DNA of 58,771 nt, from assembly GCA_021771265.1 (NCBI GenBank), contig JAETPK010000003.1, forward strand, positions 1 through 58,771, read 5' to 3'. Source of the DNA: Oscillospiraceae bacterium (lineage in GTDB: Bacteria > Bacillota > Clostridia > Oscillospirales > Oscillospiraceae). The first letter of the stretch is position 1. Every line of letters begins with the position of its first letter. Made by a program: the position numbers and the translations under genes. Positions 8,001 through 16,260 of the stretch are shown one piece after another. Under the pieces are notes generated by a model. That model did not search any database. It saw only the letters and a program-made list of their open reading frames with translations, and was not told the origin of the DNA.

Positions 8001-8429
8001 ATGCTTTTGACTATGTGCGCCGCCGGGGCTTCCGCCTCCGCCTGCACGGCGGTCCGGTGGTATCTGGACCGGACCAGCCGGCGGGACAGCACCTATTTGG
8101 GTGGCCGCGTCTATCTGACCGCCCTGCGGAACCACGGCTCCGCCTTCGGGCTGCTGCGCCTGAACAGCCGCCAGCTGGCGGAGCTGTCCGCCGCCTTGAT
8201 GGCGGGGGCGCTGCCCCTGCGGAAAAGCAGCCGAATCGGCTGCGGGCTGCTGCTGGGCGGCGGTATCAGCAATTTGTGGGAGCGGGTGCGCCACGGCAGT
8301 GTGTACGACTATGTGCGCTTTCCCAAGGCGCCGGAGCCTGTCCGCCGGTATGTGTTCAATCTGGCGGATCTCTCCATTTTCCTGGGGGCGGTGGGAATCT
8401 TGCTGGGAAAGCAGCGAAAACGGCACTGA
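8001..8429 (+). CDS. Divergent signal peptidase II-like protein
   Basis: This 142-residue membrane protein carries reduced LspA motifs: RNHGSAFGLL (compare NxGxAF), GGGISNLWERVRHGSVYDYV with the first catalytic Asp, and FNLADLSIFLG with the second. LspA cleaves the signal peptide of prolipoproteins in the membrane. The protein is shorter than usual (about 150-170) and its first segment is weakly hydrophobic. GGGGGAG overlaps the end of the upstream GTPase gene, so the two are co-transcribed. It may be the only LspA of the cell or a paralogue with a changed substrate; the window cannot decide. Confidence 0.72.
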   Translation: MLLTMCAAGASASACTAVRWYLDRTSRRDSTYLGGRVYLTALRNHGSAFGLLRLNSRQLAELSAALMAGALPLRKSSRIGCGLLLGGGISNLWERVRHGSVYDYVRFPKAPEPVRRYVFNLADLSIFLGAVGILLGKQRKRH

Positions 8430-8433
8430 ACAG

Positions 8434-8463
8434 TTGACAAACGGCAGGAGATGCGCGTACAAT
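8434..8463 (+). promoter_or_regulatory. Promoter of the HpcH/HpaI aldolase
   Basis: A perfect -35 box TTGACA at 8434-8439 and TACAAT at 8458-8463 are spaced by 18 bases. The candidate operator at 8482-8505 begins near +12. Confidence 0.75.
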
Positions 8464-8481
8464 GAAGTAGGAAATTAATGC

Positions 8482-8505
8482 GGAATTAAATTCCACTATA
8501 CGGAA
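8482..8505 (+). promoter_or_regulatory. Candidate operator (IclR-type), copy 2
   Basis: It contains the near-perfect palindrome GGAATTAAATTCC followed by ACTATACGGAA. It has the same 24-base layout as the copy at 2570-2593, with most positions identical including all GGAA/TTYC blocks. A further GGAAATTAATG half site lies just upstream at 8470. Confidence 0.6.
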
Positions 8506-8546
8506 TAAACGGCGGCCCACCGCCGGAAAAGATAAGGAGAATTGCA

Positions 8547-9338
8547 ATGGATCAGTTGAAAATGCCTTCCATGGACAGTGTGGATCGGTTCAAGGCCGCA
8601 CTGAACTCCGACCAGGGTGCCCTGGGCCCCTTCATGATCACCTCTGACCCCGCTTATGTGGAGGCCGCGGGCTATGCCGGATATGACTTTGTGCTGCTGG
8701 ATATGGAGCACGGCCCCGGCACCTTTGAGAATCTGCAAAACCTGATCCGCGCCGCCAACGTGGCCGGCGTGTGCCCGGTGGTCCGCGTGCCCCGGGGCAT
8801 GGACATCTGGATCGACCGAGCCCTGGACGTGGGCGCCGGCGCTCTGCTGGTGCCTCAGATCGATACGGCCGAGCAGGTCCGCGCCGTGGTGTCCGCCGCC
8901 AAGTTCGGCCCCGTGGGCACCCGCGGCACCAACCGCTTTGTCCGCTCCGCCTGCTACGGCGCCGTGCCCGGCAGCGAGTATTTTGCCAAGGCCCAGGAGA
9001 CCATGGTCATCATCCAGGCCGAGGGCAAGAAGGCCGTGGAGAATCTGGATGAGATCCTGGACGTGCCCGGTGTGGACGTGCTGTTTATCGGGCCCTATGA
9101 CCTGTCCAGCTCCCTGGGCCATGTGGGTGAGGTGAATCATCCAGATGTTATCGCCTGCATCCAGGGCATCATCGAAAAGGCCAACGCCAAGGGCGTGAAG
9201 CTGGGCTGCTTCGCTGACACCGTGGAGGGTGCCAAAAAGTGGCGTGACATGGGCATCAAGTTTGTCAGCTACACCTGTGACACCTATCTTTTCTATCAGG
9301 CAGCCAAGGCGGACGTGGACGCCTTGGCCAACAAGTGA
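8547..9338 (+). CDS. HpcH/HpaI-family class II aldolase (GarL/RhmA-like)
   Basis: This 263-residue protein belongs to the metal-dependent pyruvate aldolases that cleave 2-keto-3-deoxy-glucarate, -rhamnonate or 4-hydroxy-2-oxo acids. Motifs are LLDMEHGP (metal and base region), VPRGMDIW, VPQIDTAEQVRAVV, GTRGTNRF (catalytic Arg region) and FIGPYDLSSSLG. GGAG lies about 8 bases upstream of the ATG. The shared operator-like motif links it with the DapA-family aldolase at 2639, so both probably belong to one sugar-acid regulon. It ends at a strong terminator. The precise substrate cannot be assigned. Confidence 0.85.
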   Translation: MDQLKMPSMDSVDRFKAALNSDQGALGPFMITSDPAYVEAAGYAGYDFVLLDMEHGPGTFENLQNLIRAANVAGVCPVVRVPRGMDIWIDRALDVGAGALLVPQIDTAEQVRAVVSAAKFGPVGTRGTNRFVRSACYGAVPGSEYFAKAQETMVIIQAEGKKAVENLDEILDVPGVDVLFIGPYDLSSSLGHVGEVNHPDVIACIQGIIEKANAKGVKLGCFADTVEGAKKWRDMGIKFVSYTCDTYLFYQAAKADVDALANK

Positions 9339-9350
9339 GCTTTTTTACGA

Positions 9351-9387
9351 AACAGACGGGCGGTCTTACAAGACCGCCCGTCTGTTT
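9351..9387 (+). terminator. Rho-independent terminator after the HpcH/HpaI aldolase
   Basis: A 15-16 bp perfect stem (ACAGACGGGCGGTCTT) with a 3-base loop is followed by TTTT. Confidence 0.9.
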
Positions 9388-9690
9388 TTATGTGTTGAGC
9401 TCGGCGCTGTCAGCGGCGTCATCGCCCTTTTGGAATGCCTTTGGGTCGATCAGATTGTTTTTGCTTTCCACCATCATCCACTCCATGGTGTTTCGCAGCT
9501 CCCGCATGTTTCCGGGGCGGGAGTAGTGTTCCATGATGCGGATGGTCTCCGGGCTCAGATGCTTGGTAACGCCGTGTTTTTGTTGAACGTCCGTGCAAAG
9601 TGCTGTGCCAAGGGACGGGTATCCTCCACCCGCTCCCGCGGAGGCGGAACGTTGATGACCAGTACGTTCAGCCGGTAGTACAGCGGCGAG
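9388..9690 (-). pseudogene. Remnant of a sigma-54-dependent activator (AAA+ domain end)
   Basis: Read from about 9682 towards 9560 the minus strand gives LYYRLNVLVINVPPPRER then VEDTRPLAQHFARTFN, the classic sigma-54 interaction-domain stretch. After a one-base frame change near 9565 it gives LSPETIRIMEHYSRPGNMRE then LRNTMEWMM, the following AAA+ sensor II region. The Walker motifs, the input domain and the C-terminal DNA-binding helix are all missing, and there is no start codon with a ribosome binding site. It is a non-functional fragment. Confidence 0.7.
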
Positions 9691-9876
9691 GTCATGGAAT
9701 ATTACGAGCAGTTCGGCAGGGACCACCTGAAAAAGGTCGGCGTCATTGACAGCGCACTGTATCCCTTTTCTCCGGAGATATGGAACAGCCATTCCCTGGC
9801 GGGCTTCAATATGGACGGCATGACCGCCGTACTGGAAAACGCCATGACGGATCACGATGGCTACACCCGGGGCTGA
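9691..9876 (+). pseudogene. Short C-terminal gene fragment of unknown family
   Basis: An open frame of about 60 codons (MEYYEQFGRDHLKKVGV onwards, ending DHDGYTRG) starts exactly where the opposite-strand sigma-54 remnant stops and has no ribosome binding site. It reads like the tail of a larger enzyme cut by a rearrangement. I do not recognise the family. Together with the previous remnant it fills the interval 9388-9876. Confidence 0.35.
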
Positions 9877-9902
9877 GATCATGCAAATGCCCCAAAGCGG
9901 TA

Positions 9903-9933
9903 AACGCCCCCGTGCCGAAAGCACGGGGGCGTT
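9903..9933. terminator. Hairpin between gene remnants and the RND operon
   Basis: A 13-bp perfect stem (AACGCCCCCGTGC) encloses a 5-base loop. It lies 12 bases beyond the end of the minus-strand RND gene and is its likely terminator, though the T run is weak. Confidence 0.65.
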
Positions 9934-9944
9934 GCTTCGTTCGG

Positions 9945-12089
9945 TCAGCGGTGTTCCGCCGGCTGGGATTCCTGGGGGAGCGCTTCCGGTGTCTTGCCGG
10001 GAAGTGCCTTGCTCCGGTGGGGCGGTACGGTGCGCCAGTGGCGGCTGGTCTTATTAAACAGCGGCTCGCACACGCACAAAATGGCGGGCATGAGGAAGAT
10101 GCTCACCAGGGCGGAAATGAGGGCGCCCCGGGCCAGCATGACGCAGATGGCGCCGATGAGGTCGATGGAGGACACGAAGGATACGCCCAGGGTGGCGCAG
10201 AACAGCACCAGGGCACTGGTGACGATGGAGGCGTCAGAGGCGTCGGCCGCCGTTCGGATGGCTTCCATCCGGGATTGGCCCTTCCGCAGCTCCTCCTGGA
10301 AGCGGGAGGTCATGAGAATGGCGTAATCCACCGTGGCGCCCAGTTGGACGCAGCTGATGATGGTGGGGGCGATAAAGGGAATGGAGGTGCCGGTGAAATA
10401 GCAGCAGCCTTGATTGATGAAAATGGCCAGCTCAATGGTAGCCACCAGCACCGCCGGGATAGTGATGGACTGGAATACGATGGCGATGATGAGGAAAATG
10501 GCCGCGATGGAGATGTAGTTGGTGACGGTGAAGTCCACGGCGGTGGTGTCGATCAGGTCGCGGTACATGGCGCCCTCGCCGGTGATCATGGCCGCCGGGT
10601 CGTATTCATGAAGAATGGCATTCATGCTGTCCAGCTGGGCAGACACTTGATCCGTGGCCGGCTCATAGCTGGAGTTCACCATCATCAGCTGGTAGCCGCC
10701 CTGCTTCAAAAGGTCCCGCACCTCGGAGGGGATGAAAAAGTCTGGGATGCCGGTGCCCAGGATGCGGTGATAAGATACCACGGAGGTGATACCGGGCACC
10801 GCCTCCAAGCGGTCCTCCATCTCGCCCATCTCCCCGGCGGACAGGTCATCCCGCAGCACGATAAAGTGGGAGGTGGCCATGTCGAAGTCATTCTTCAGTT
10901 TTTCGTTGCTGACGATGGAGGGCAGGTCCCGGGGCAGGGATTCGTCCAGCTTGTAGTAGATATCGGCGTGATTTTGAGAGTAGACCGCCGGGAAGAACAG
11001 CACCACGGCCAAAAGGGCCAGCATTACCCGCCGCCGGAGGATGAAGCCGTTGAGGCGGTGAAAGCTGGGGATGAGAGTCTTGTGCTTGTGCTTGTCGATC
11101 TGCCTGTCGAAAATAAGCACCAGACTGGGCAGCACCAAAATGACGGTGGCCACGCCCAGCACCACGCCCTTGGCCATGACGATGCCGATGTCCCGGCCCA
11201 GCGTCAGCTGCATGAAGCACAGCGCCAGAAAGCCGGCGATGGTGGTGAGGCTGGAGCCGGACAGGGAGCGAAAGGCCGCGATGATGGCCTGGGCCATGGC
11301 GTCCCGTTTGTCATCGTAGTGGAGCCGCTCCTCCTCGTACCGGCGGTAGAGGAAGATGGAGTAATCCATGGTGACGCCCAGCTGCAGGACTGCCGCGATG
11401 GCCTTGGTAATGTAGGAGATCTCTCCCAGGAAAATGTTGGTGCCGAAGTTGTAGACCACGGCCATGCCGATGCTGGCCAAAAACACCAGGGGCAGCACCG
11501 TGGATTCCAGCGTCACGCTCATGGCCAGCAGAGCCAGCAGCACCGCAAGGCCCACGAACAGGGGGAGCTCACTGTCCATCACGTCCCGGGTGTCCTTGAT
11601 GACCACGGAAAAGCCGGCCAGGAAGCATTTTTCATTGCAGATGCTCCGCACGTCCTCAATGGCCTGCATGGTCTCGTCGGAGGCGCCGGGGTGGTCATAC
11701 TGAATGATCATCATGGTGGCGTCGCCGGAGAAAAACATATCCCGGAAGCTGGCGGGGATCATGTCCGTGGGGATCTGGACGCCCACCAGGTTGCTGACCC
11801 AGATGGCGTTGGAGACGCCGGGGACATCCCGGATGGCGTTCAGCAGGTCGTTGGTATAGCCTGACGGCATGCCGTCCACCACCAGCATGCTGGTGGCGGC
11901 CATTTGGAAGGGGTCCTCCAGCAGCTGCTCCCCCTGAGAGGAGGGCAGATCCTGGGGAAGGTAAGAGAGAATATCGTAATTGATGCGGGTGGCGGCAAAG
12001 CCGATGATGGCGGGAATGAGCATCAGCACGGCGATGGCGGCCACCAGCTTGGGCTTTCGCGTCAGCTTATGGGCGATTTTTTCGATCAC
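9945..12089 (-). CDS. RND/MMPL-family exporter
   Basis: This 714-residue protein has the twofold RND architecture: an N-terminal membrane helix (about 14-33), a large extracytoplasmic loop, a cluster of helices (about 180-330), then a repeat of helix, loop (about 370-540) and helices up to residue 690. Sequences such as LQLGVTMDYSIFLYRRYEEE and the matching VQLGATVDYAILMTSRFQEE are typical of MMPL proteins, which export lipids, drugs or surface molecules using the proton gradient. It is downstream of and co-oriented with an exported coiled-coil protein 27 bases away, and divergent from a TetR regulator. The substrate is unknown. Confidence 0.85.
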   Translation of the reverse strand: MIEKIAHKLTRKPKLVAAIAVLMLIPAIIGFAATRINYDILSYLPQDLPSSQGEQLLEDPFQMAATSMLVVDGMPSGYTNDLLNAIRDVPGVSNAIWVSNLVGVQIPTDMIPASFRDMFFSGDATMMIIQYDHPGASDETMQAIEDVRSICNEKCFLAGFSVVIKDTRDVMDSELPLFVGLAVLLALLAMSVTLESTVLPLVFLASIGMAVVYNFGTNIFLGEISYITKAIAAVLQLGVTMDYSIFLYRRYEEERLHYDDKRDAMAQAIIAAFRSLSGSSLTTIAGFLALCFMQLTLGRDIGIVMAKGVVLGVATVILVLPSLVLIFDRQIDKHKHKTLIPSFHRLNGFILRRRVMLALLAVVLFFPAVYSQNHADIYYKLDESLPRDLPSIVSNEKLKNDFDMATSHFIVLRDDLSAGEMGEMEDRLEAVPGITSVVSYHRILGTGIPDFFIPSEVRDLLKQGGYQLMMVNSSYEPATDQVSAQLDSMNAILHEYDPAAMITGEGAMYRDLIDTTAVDFTVTNYISIAAIFLIIAIVFQSITIPAVLVATIELAIFINQGCCYFTGTSIPFIAPTIISCVQLGATVDYAILMTSRFQEELRKGQSRMEAIRTAADASDASIVTSALVLFCATLGVSFVSSIDLIGAICVMLARGALISALVSIFLMPAILCVCEPLFNKTSRHWRTVPPHRSKALPGKTPEALPQESQPAEHR

Positions 12090-12116
12090 GGGAACAACAC
12101 CTGTCCTTTCCCCGCG

Positions 12117-14372
12117 TCAGTGGAAGACGCCGGTAATGGCCGCCCAAAAGTCCTTGAACATCTGGGCTACCCGACTCCAGAAGGTGCCCTTGCCGGGTTT
12201 GACTTCGGCGGTCTCCTCCGCATTCCGCTCCTCCGCCTTGATCTCCTGGGAGCGGATGATGACCTGGATACTCTGGGGCGCGGGATTTTCCGGGGAGGTC
12301 AGGGAGATGGCCTCCGCGTTGGCGTCCATGTTCAAAAGGTTGTCGATATCGCCGGTGTGCTCATCCCAGGTATCCTCAATGATGGAGTTGATGCTGCCCT
12401 TGGCCTCCTTTACCTCGTTGGTGGTGGCAAGGCCGCTGGCCGCCTGCCGCAAAGCGGCGGCCAGGCCGGAGAGCGTCTGCTTCGTGCCGGCGTCCAGCTG
12501 GGTGCCGGAGGTCTTCAGCAGGGCTTCCGCGTCGGACACCAGCTGCTCGCTGTCCCGGACGGTGGCGGCGGCGGTGACGCTCAGGTCTTCCAGGGTCTTG
12601 AGACTCTCCTGAGCGGTGGGCTCATAGTCGTTGAGGATAGTACGCAGGTCATCGGTGCTGTCCAGAATGCTCCGCAGCCTCTTGGAGCTATGGCGGATGG
12701 CGGCAGAGAGGTCGTCGGCGTCCTCCAGCAGGTCTGTCAGCTCATCCATGTCCCCGCACAGGTCCGCCAGTCTGCCCACCACGGCGGCGGTGGGGCCGGC
12801 TACCTGCTCCAGCGCGTCGCTGACGCCGCTGGTAGTGGTGTTCAGCTGGTCCAGCAGATCGTCGATGGTGTCGGAGTGGTCCAGCAGGAACTCAAAGGCC
12901 TCCGGGTCGGAGGACCAGGACTCATAAATGGTGGCCAGCCCCTTGGCGGCCTCGCTGCCGCCGCCGGCCAGGAAGGCCTGGCGGTACTGGTCGTAGCCCG
13001 GCGTCTCCTGAGTGATACCCTTTTGGGCGGCATACTGCTGCCACAGGACCTCGCAGGCGTATTCATAAAAGCTGTCCATACCGCTTGCCCGGAAGCCCGG
13101 CTCCATGGCCTTCACCCGGGGCAGATTCTCCCGGATGGCGTCGATGTCCTGGCCCTCCAGGGGGGAGCTCACGGAGGGGATGCGGTCCAGGCTGTCCAAG
13201 GCCTTTTCCAGGTTCTGAAGGCTTTTTTTCATGCCGGCGGCATCGTGGATGAGCTGCCGCACATCGTCGCTGTCTTCCAGATTTTCCAGGGCGTCCTCCA
13301 TGTCCTCCAGCTGGCCCTGCAGGGACAGGGCGGTATCCGTCATGGTGTTCAGCACCGCTTTGGCGTCCGTGACCGCCTGGCTGGCGGAGCGGACCTGCTC
13401 CGCCACCGGGTCGAGAAGAGCGGCGATGCCTGCCAGATCCTCCCGCAGGGCGTCGGTGCCGTCGTAAATGGCCCCCTTACCGCTGGAGATGGTGCCCCGG
13501 GCCTGATCCAGCTGGTCCAGGCCGTTGGCGGTGGCGTACAGACTGCCCTCCATGTTGCCGAAAGCGTCCAGCAGGGTGTCCAGGCTGTCGGAGAGCTTGT
13601 GGTAGTCCTCTTCCAGCTCATCCTTTCGGTCGCTGAGCTTGGAGATCTCCTCCAGCTGGCTGAGGGTGGCGGGCACCATCATGAAGGTCATGCCGCCGAA
13701 GGAGAAGTCCTCAGTGCCCACCCGGATGGTGAAGTGCTGCTCCTCTCCGGGAAAGGCTAGAAACAGCACCGTCCGCAGGTTGCCCACCAACTGCACCTGG
13801 GCGCCGGGAGCTTCCAGGGACAGGATGTCATCCTGGTTGAACAGGGCCATAGCCGCCAGGGTATAGTTGTTTTTGGCATACTCGCTGGCACGTTCGCTGG
13901 GGATGGCGTCCACGGTGATGTCTACCACGCCGGTCTTGCCCGCCAGGTCCTCCGCCTTGGTAGGCACGCCGTTGAGGGTATAGTGGATGGACAACGTCCA
14001 GGGCAGGGTCTCAAAGGGTGCCGCGGTCTTTCCCTCAAAGTAAAAGTGGGAGGGGGCGCTGTCCGGGTCGAAGCGGAAGGTGGTGACACCGTTTTGCACG
14101 GTGGGCTCCGTGTGGTCCGTCAGGTTCACCACCTGGTCGTATGTACCATGGTCTGTCAGGGTGTCGGCGCCGTTGAGAATGTAGCTCTTGACCACGCTGC
14201 CCTCCGTCAGGTTGCCGTAATAGTCCAAAGTGGCGTAATAGGCCTCGTCGCAGGTGGGGGTCACGCCATCGCCGATGGGCTCCGCGGCGGCAGCGGGGAC
14301 CACACAGGCGGACGCCAGGGCCAATGCGGTGGCCAGGGCCAGCGGGCGGCGGAGACGCGGTTGCTGGATCAT
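12117..14372 (-). CDS. Exported coiled-coil protein partnering the RND exporter
   Basis: This 751-residue protein starts at the ATG at 14372, placed 7 bases after AAAGGAG; a nearer ATG at 14378 is too close. A signal peptide follows (LALATALALASACVVPAAAAEP). The N-terminal 250 residues look like a beta-rich extracellular region, and residues about 255-680 are long heptad-like helices (ISKLSDRKDELEEDYHK and similar), as in YhgE/Pip-like accessory proteins. A C-terminal hydrophobic stretch (FWSRVAQMFKDFWAAITG) may hold it at the membrane. Its pairing with the MMPL gene suggests a periplasm-like adaptor. No enzymatic motif is visible. Confidence 0.7.
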   Translation of the reverse strand: MIQQPRLRRPLALATALALASACVVPAAAAEPIGDGVTPTCDEAYYATLDYYGNLTEGSVVKSYILNGADTLTDHGTYDQVVNLTDHTEPTVQNGVTTFRFDPDSAPSHFYFEGKTAAPFETLPWTLSIHYTLNGVPTKAEDLAGKTGVVDITVDAIPSERASEYAKNNYTLAAMALFNQDDILSLEAPGAQVQLVGNLRTVLFLAFPGEEQHFTIRVGTEDFSFGGMTFMMVPATLSQLEEISKLSDRKDELEEDYHKLSDSLDTLLDAFGNMEGSLYATANGLDQLDQARGTISSGKGAIYDGTDALREDLAGIAALLDPVAEQVRSASQAVTDAKAVLNTMTDTALSLQGQLEDMEDALENLEDSDDVRQLIHDAAGMKKSLQNLEKALDSLDRIPSVSSPLEGQDIDAIRENLPRVKAMEPGFRASGMDSFYEYACEVLWQQYAAQKGITQETPGYDQYRQAFLAGGGSEAAKGLATIYESWSSDPEAFEFLLDHSDTIDDLLDQLNTTTSGVSDALEQVAGPTAAVVGRLADLCGDMDELTDLLEDADDLSAAIRHSSKRLRSILDSTDDLRTILNDYEPTAQESLKTLEDLSVTAAATVRDSEQLVSDAEALLKTSGTQLDAGTKQTLSGLAAALRQAASGLATTNEVKEAKGSINSIIEDTWDEHTGDIDNLLNMDANAEAISLTSPENPAPQSIQVIIRSQEIKAEERNAEETAEVKPGKGTFWSRVAQMFKDFWAAITGVFH

Positions 14373-14392
14373 AAACATGCTCCTTTCAATAA

Positions 14393-14424
14393 TCAACAAA
14401 TGTTGAATAATGAAAAAATGTTGA
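14393..14424. promoter_or_regulatory. Candidate TetR operator
   Basis: TCAACAAATGTTGA at 14393-14406 is an inverted repeat with 6-base arms, and a third TGTTGA half site follows at 14419-14424. It lies between the minus-strand promoter and the exported-protein start, and on the upstream side of the divergent TetR gene. Confidence 0.5.
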
Positions 14425-14441
14425 TTTATTTTTCGGGAGAA

Positions 14442-14470
14442 ATTATAATACCACCAACGGAAAAAAACAA
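14442..14470 (-). promoter_or_regulatory. Promoter of the exporter operon
   Basis: On the minus strand TTGTTT (14470-14465) and a perfect TATAAT (14447-14442) are spaced by 17 bases. The candidate TetR operator lies just downstream. Confidence 0.65.
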
Positions 14471-14531
14471 GGGACACATTCCCGGTTTTGTCTAAAGGAA
14501 ACCGGGCGTGCCTGAAAGGAGAACCAGTGTT

Positions 14532-15116
14532 ATGGAAAAACAGGTGGAGGATCGCCGCTCCCGCCGCTCCCGCCGGCTTTTGAAGGACGGCCTTTTACAG
14601 CTGATGCGGGAAAAACGGTTTTCGGAGATCACCGTTCGGGATATCACGGAGCGGATGGACCTGAACCGGGGGACCTTTTACCTGCACTATCCGGACACGG
14701 CGGCCCTGCTGCAAAGTGTGGAGGAGGACATGCTGGAGGAAGCCCAGGTCCTGGTGGATGCCCATATGGCCGAAAGTACGGCGGAGCGGACTCTGCGGCC
14801 GGTGCTGCTGCCGATCTTGAACTATGTGGTGGAGCACCGGACCACCATTGGGACGCTGCTGGACGGCAATGCCGCCAGCGGCTTTGTGGACAAGCTCCAA
14901 AAGCTTATCTGCCGCAACGGCTCCCGTCTGACGGAGGCTTGGTTCCGGGACGTGTCTCCGGAGCAGATGGACTATTTGATGAGTTTCGTGACCTATGGAC
15001 TCATCGGACTTGTGAAGGAATGGTTCAGCCGGGGGATGGACCTGCCAGGGGAGGAACTGGTCTCCATGGCGGACCGGCTGGTCCAGGGCGCGGCGGAAGG
15101 CCTGCTCCAGGCGTGA
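14532..15116 (+). CDS. TetR-family transcriptional regulator
   Basis: This 194-residue protein has an N-terminal TetR helix-turn-helix (about residues 10-55: SRRLLKDGLLQLMREKRFSE, then ITVRDITERMDLNRGTFYLH) and an all-helical C-terminal ligand or dimer domain like the TetR_C_33 group. GGAG lies about 10 bases before the ATG. It is divergent from the RND exporter operon across a 160-base region carrying an inverted repeat, so it probably represses that operon and itself. The inducer is unknown. A GTG a few bases upstream is an alternative start. Confidence 0.85.
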   Translation: MEKQVEDRRSRRSRRLLKDGLLQLMREKRFSEITVRDITERMDLNRGTFYLHYPDTAALLQSVEEDMLEEAQVLVDAHMAESTAERTLRPVLLPILNYVVEHRTTIGTLLDGNAASGFVDKLQKLICRNGSRLTEAWFRDVSPEQMDYLMSFVTYGLIGLVKEWFSRGMDLPGEELVSMADRLVQGAAEGLLQA

Positions 15117-15150
15117 AAAAAGGACTGTTCGATCCGAACAGTCCTTTTTG
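15116..15150. terminator. Bidirectional terminator between tetR and the isomerase
   Basis: The palindrome AAAAAGGACTGTTC with its complement around a 5-base loop has A runs on one side and T runs on the other. It serves both converging genes. Confidence 0.88.
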
Positions 15151-15164
15151 ATGATCGTGAGCTC

Positions 15165-16091
15165 TCAGGCGGTGACCCGGTGCAGCAGGGCGGAGCCCTG
15201 CTCTAGAGCGTCCATGACGGGGATGGTGTAATCCTCCTGCTCAATGCTCAGGGGGCCGTCATAGCCGGTGGCCCGCAGGGCCTCCACGAACCGGCGCCAC
15301 CATGCCTCGTCGTGGCCGGTGCCGGGGGTGACGAAATTCCAAGAGCGGGTCTTGAATTCCAGCACGCCCTTGGTGTCCAGCATGGTGTTGACGGCGCTGG
15401 CGGGCTCCGTCCGCACATCCTTGATATGGACGTGGTAGATGCAGTCGGACAGGGCGTCGATCATGGCCAGCGGGTCGGCACCCATCCAGAACAGGTGGCT
15501 GGGGTCCATATTCACGCCCACGGTCATGCCCACGGCGGACTGGAGCCGCCGCAGGTTCTCCACGTTGTTTACCAGCTGCCAGCCGTGGAACTCCAGGGCG
15601 ATGCGCTCCACACCGTGACGCTTGGCTTGGGCCACCAGCTTTTCCCACTGGGGAATGGCCACCTCCCATTGATAGCGGAGGATGCTCTCCGTCTCCGGCG
15701 GCCAGCTGGTCACGATCCAGGTGGGGGTCCGATCCTCGGCACAGCCGCCGGGCAGGCCGCTCATCATGACAACGGTCTTCAAACCCAGCTGCTCCGACAG
15801 CAGAAAGGTCTTTTCCACCACGTCCCGGTCCCGAACGCCTTTTTCACCGGGGAACAGGGGGTTGCCGGAGCAGTTGAGGGCGGAGATGGTGAGGCCGTTG
15901 GACTCCAGCGTATCCAGCAGCTCCCGGCGCTTGCCGGCGTCTGTGGTCAGGGCGTTCAGGTCGATGTGGGGCGCGGGAGACCAGTTGCCGCAGCCCAGCT
16001 CAACCTGCTCCAGCCCCAGCTTCCGGCATACGGCCGCCGCCTCCGGAAAGGACAGGTGGGCCAGGCTGTCAGTTACCAATCCTAATTTCAT
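15165..16091 (-). CDS. Sugar phosphate isomerase/epimerase family protein (IolE/AP endonuclease 2 fold)
   Basis: This 308-residue TIM-barrel protein starts MKLGLVTDSL and shows the metal-site pattern of the xylose-isomerase-like superfamily: VELGCGNW, IALEFHGWQLV (Glu ligand), VNMDPSHLFWMG (Asp/His ligands), HVHIKDVR and a C-terminal LSIEQEDY (Glu). Such enzymes isomerise or dehydrate inositol and keto-sugar derivatives. AAAGGAGGG is placed 8 bases before the ATG. It is monocistronic, convergent with tetR and divergent from the HIT gene. The substrate is unassigned; a sugar-acid role fits the window but is inference. Confidence 0.82.
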   Translation of the reverse strand: MKLGLVTDSLAHLSFPEAAAVCRKLGLEQVELGCGNWSPAPHIDLNALTTDAGKRRELLDTLESNGLTISALNCSGNPLFPGEKGVRDRDVVEKTFLLSEQLGLKTVVMMSGLPGGCAEDRTPTWIVTSWPPETESILRYQWEVAIPQWEKLVAQAKRHGVERIALEFHGWQLVNNVENLRRLQSAVGMTVGVNMDPSHLFWMGADPLAMIDALSDCIYHVHIKDVRTEPASAVNTMLDTKGVLEFKTRSWNFVTPGTGHDEAWWRRFVEALRATGYDGPLSIEQEDYTIPVMDALEQGSALLHRVTA

Positions 16092-16179
16092 GGGAAGGAC
16101 CCTCCTTTAAATATATGGCGTTTTTTCCAGCTTATCACATCCCAAAACAAAAATCCACAGGAAACCGTGCGGGTTTTTC

Positions 16180-16209
16180 TTGACGGAAAACGGACCGCGG
16201 ATGTATGGT
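16180..16209 (+). promoter_or_regulatory. Promoter of the HIT gene
   Basis: TTGACG at 16180-16185 and TATGGT at 16204-16209 are spaced by 18 bases, about 50 bases before the start codon. Confidence 0.55.
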
Positions 16210-16260
16210 AGGGACAAGAGGGACATCTCCCCCAATTTACGGAACCAGGAGGAAAACACC

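Noticed and set aside
9780-13760. Long plus-strand open frames of over 600 codons opposite the RND exporter and its partner
   Set aside because: They are composition-driven antisense shadows: repetitive Gly/His/Gln/Asp-rich translations with no domain, while the minus strand gives complete, motif-bearing proteins with ribosome binding sites.
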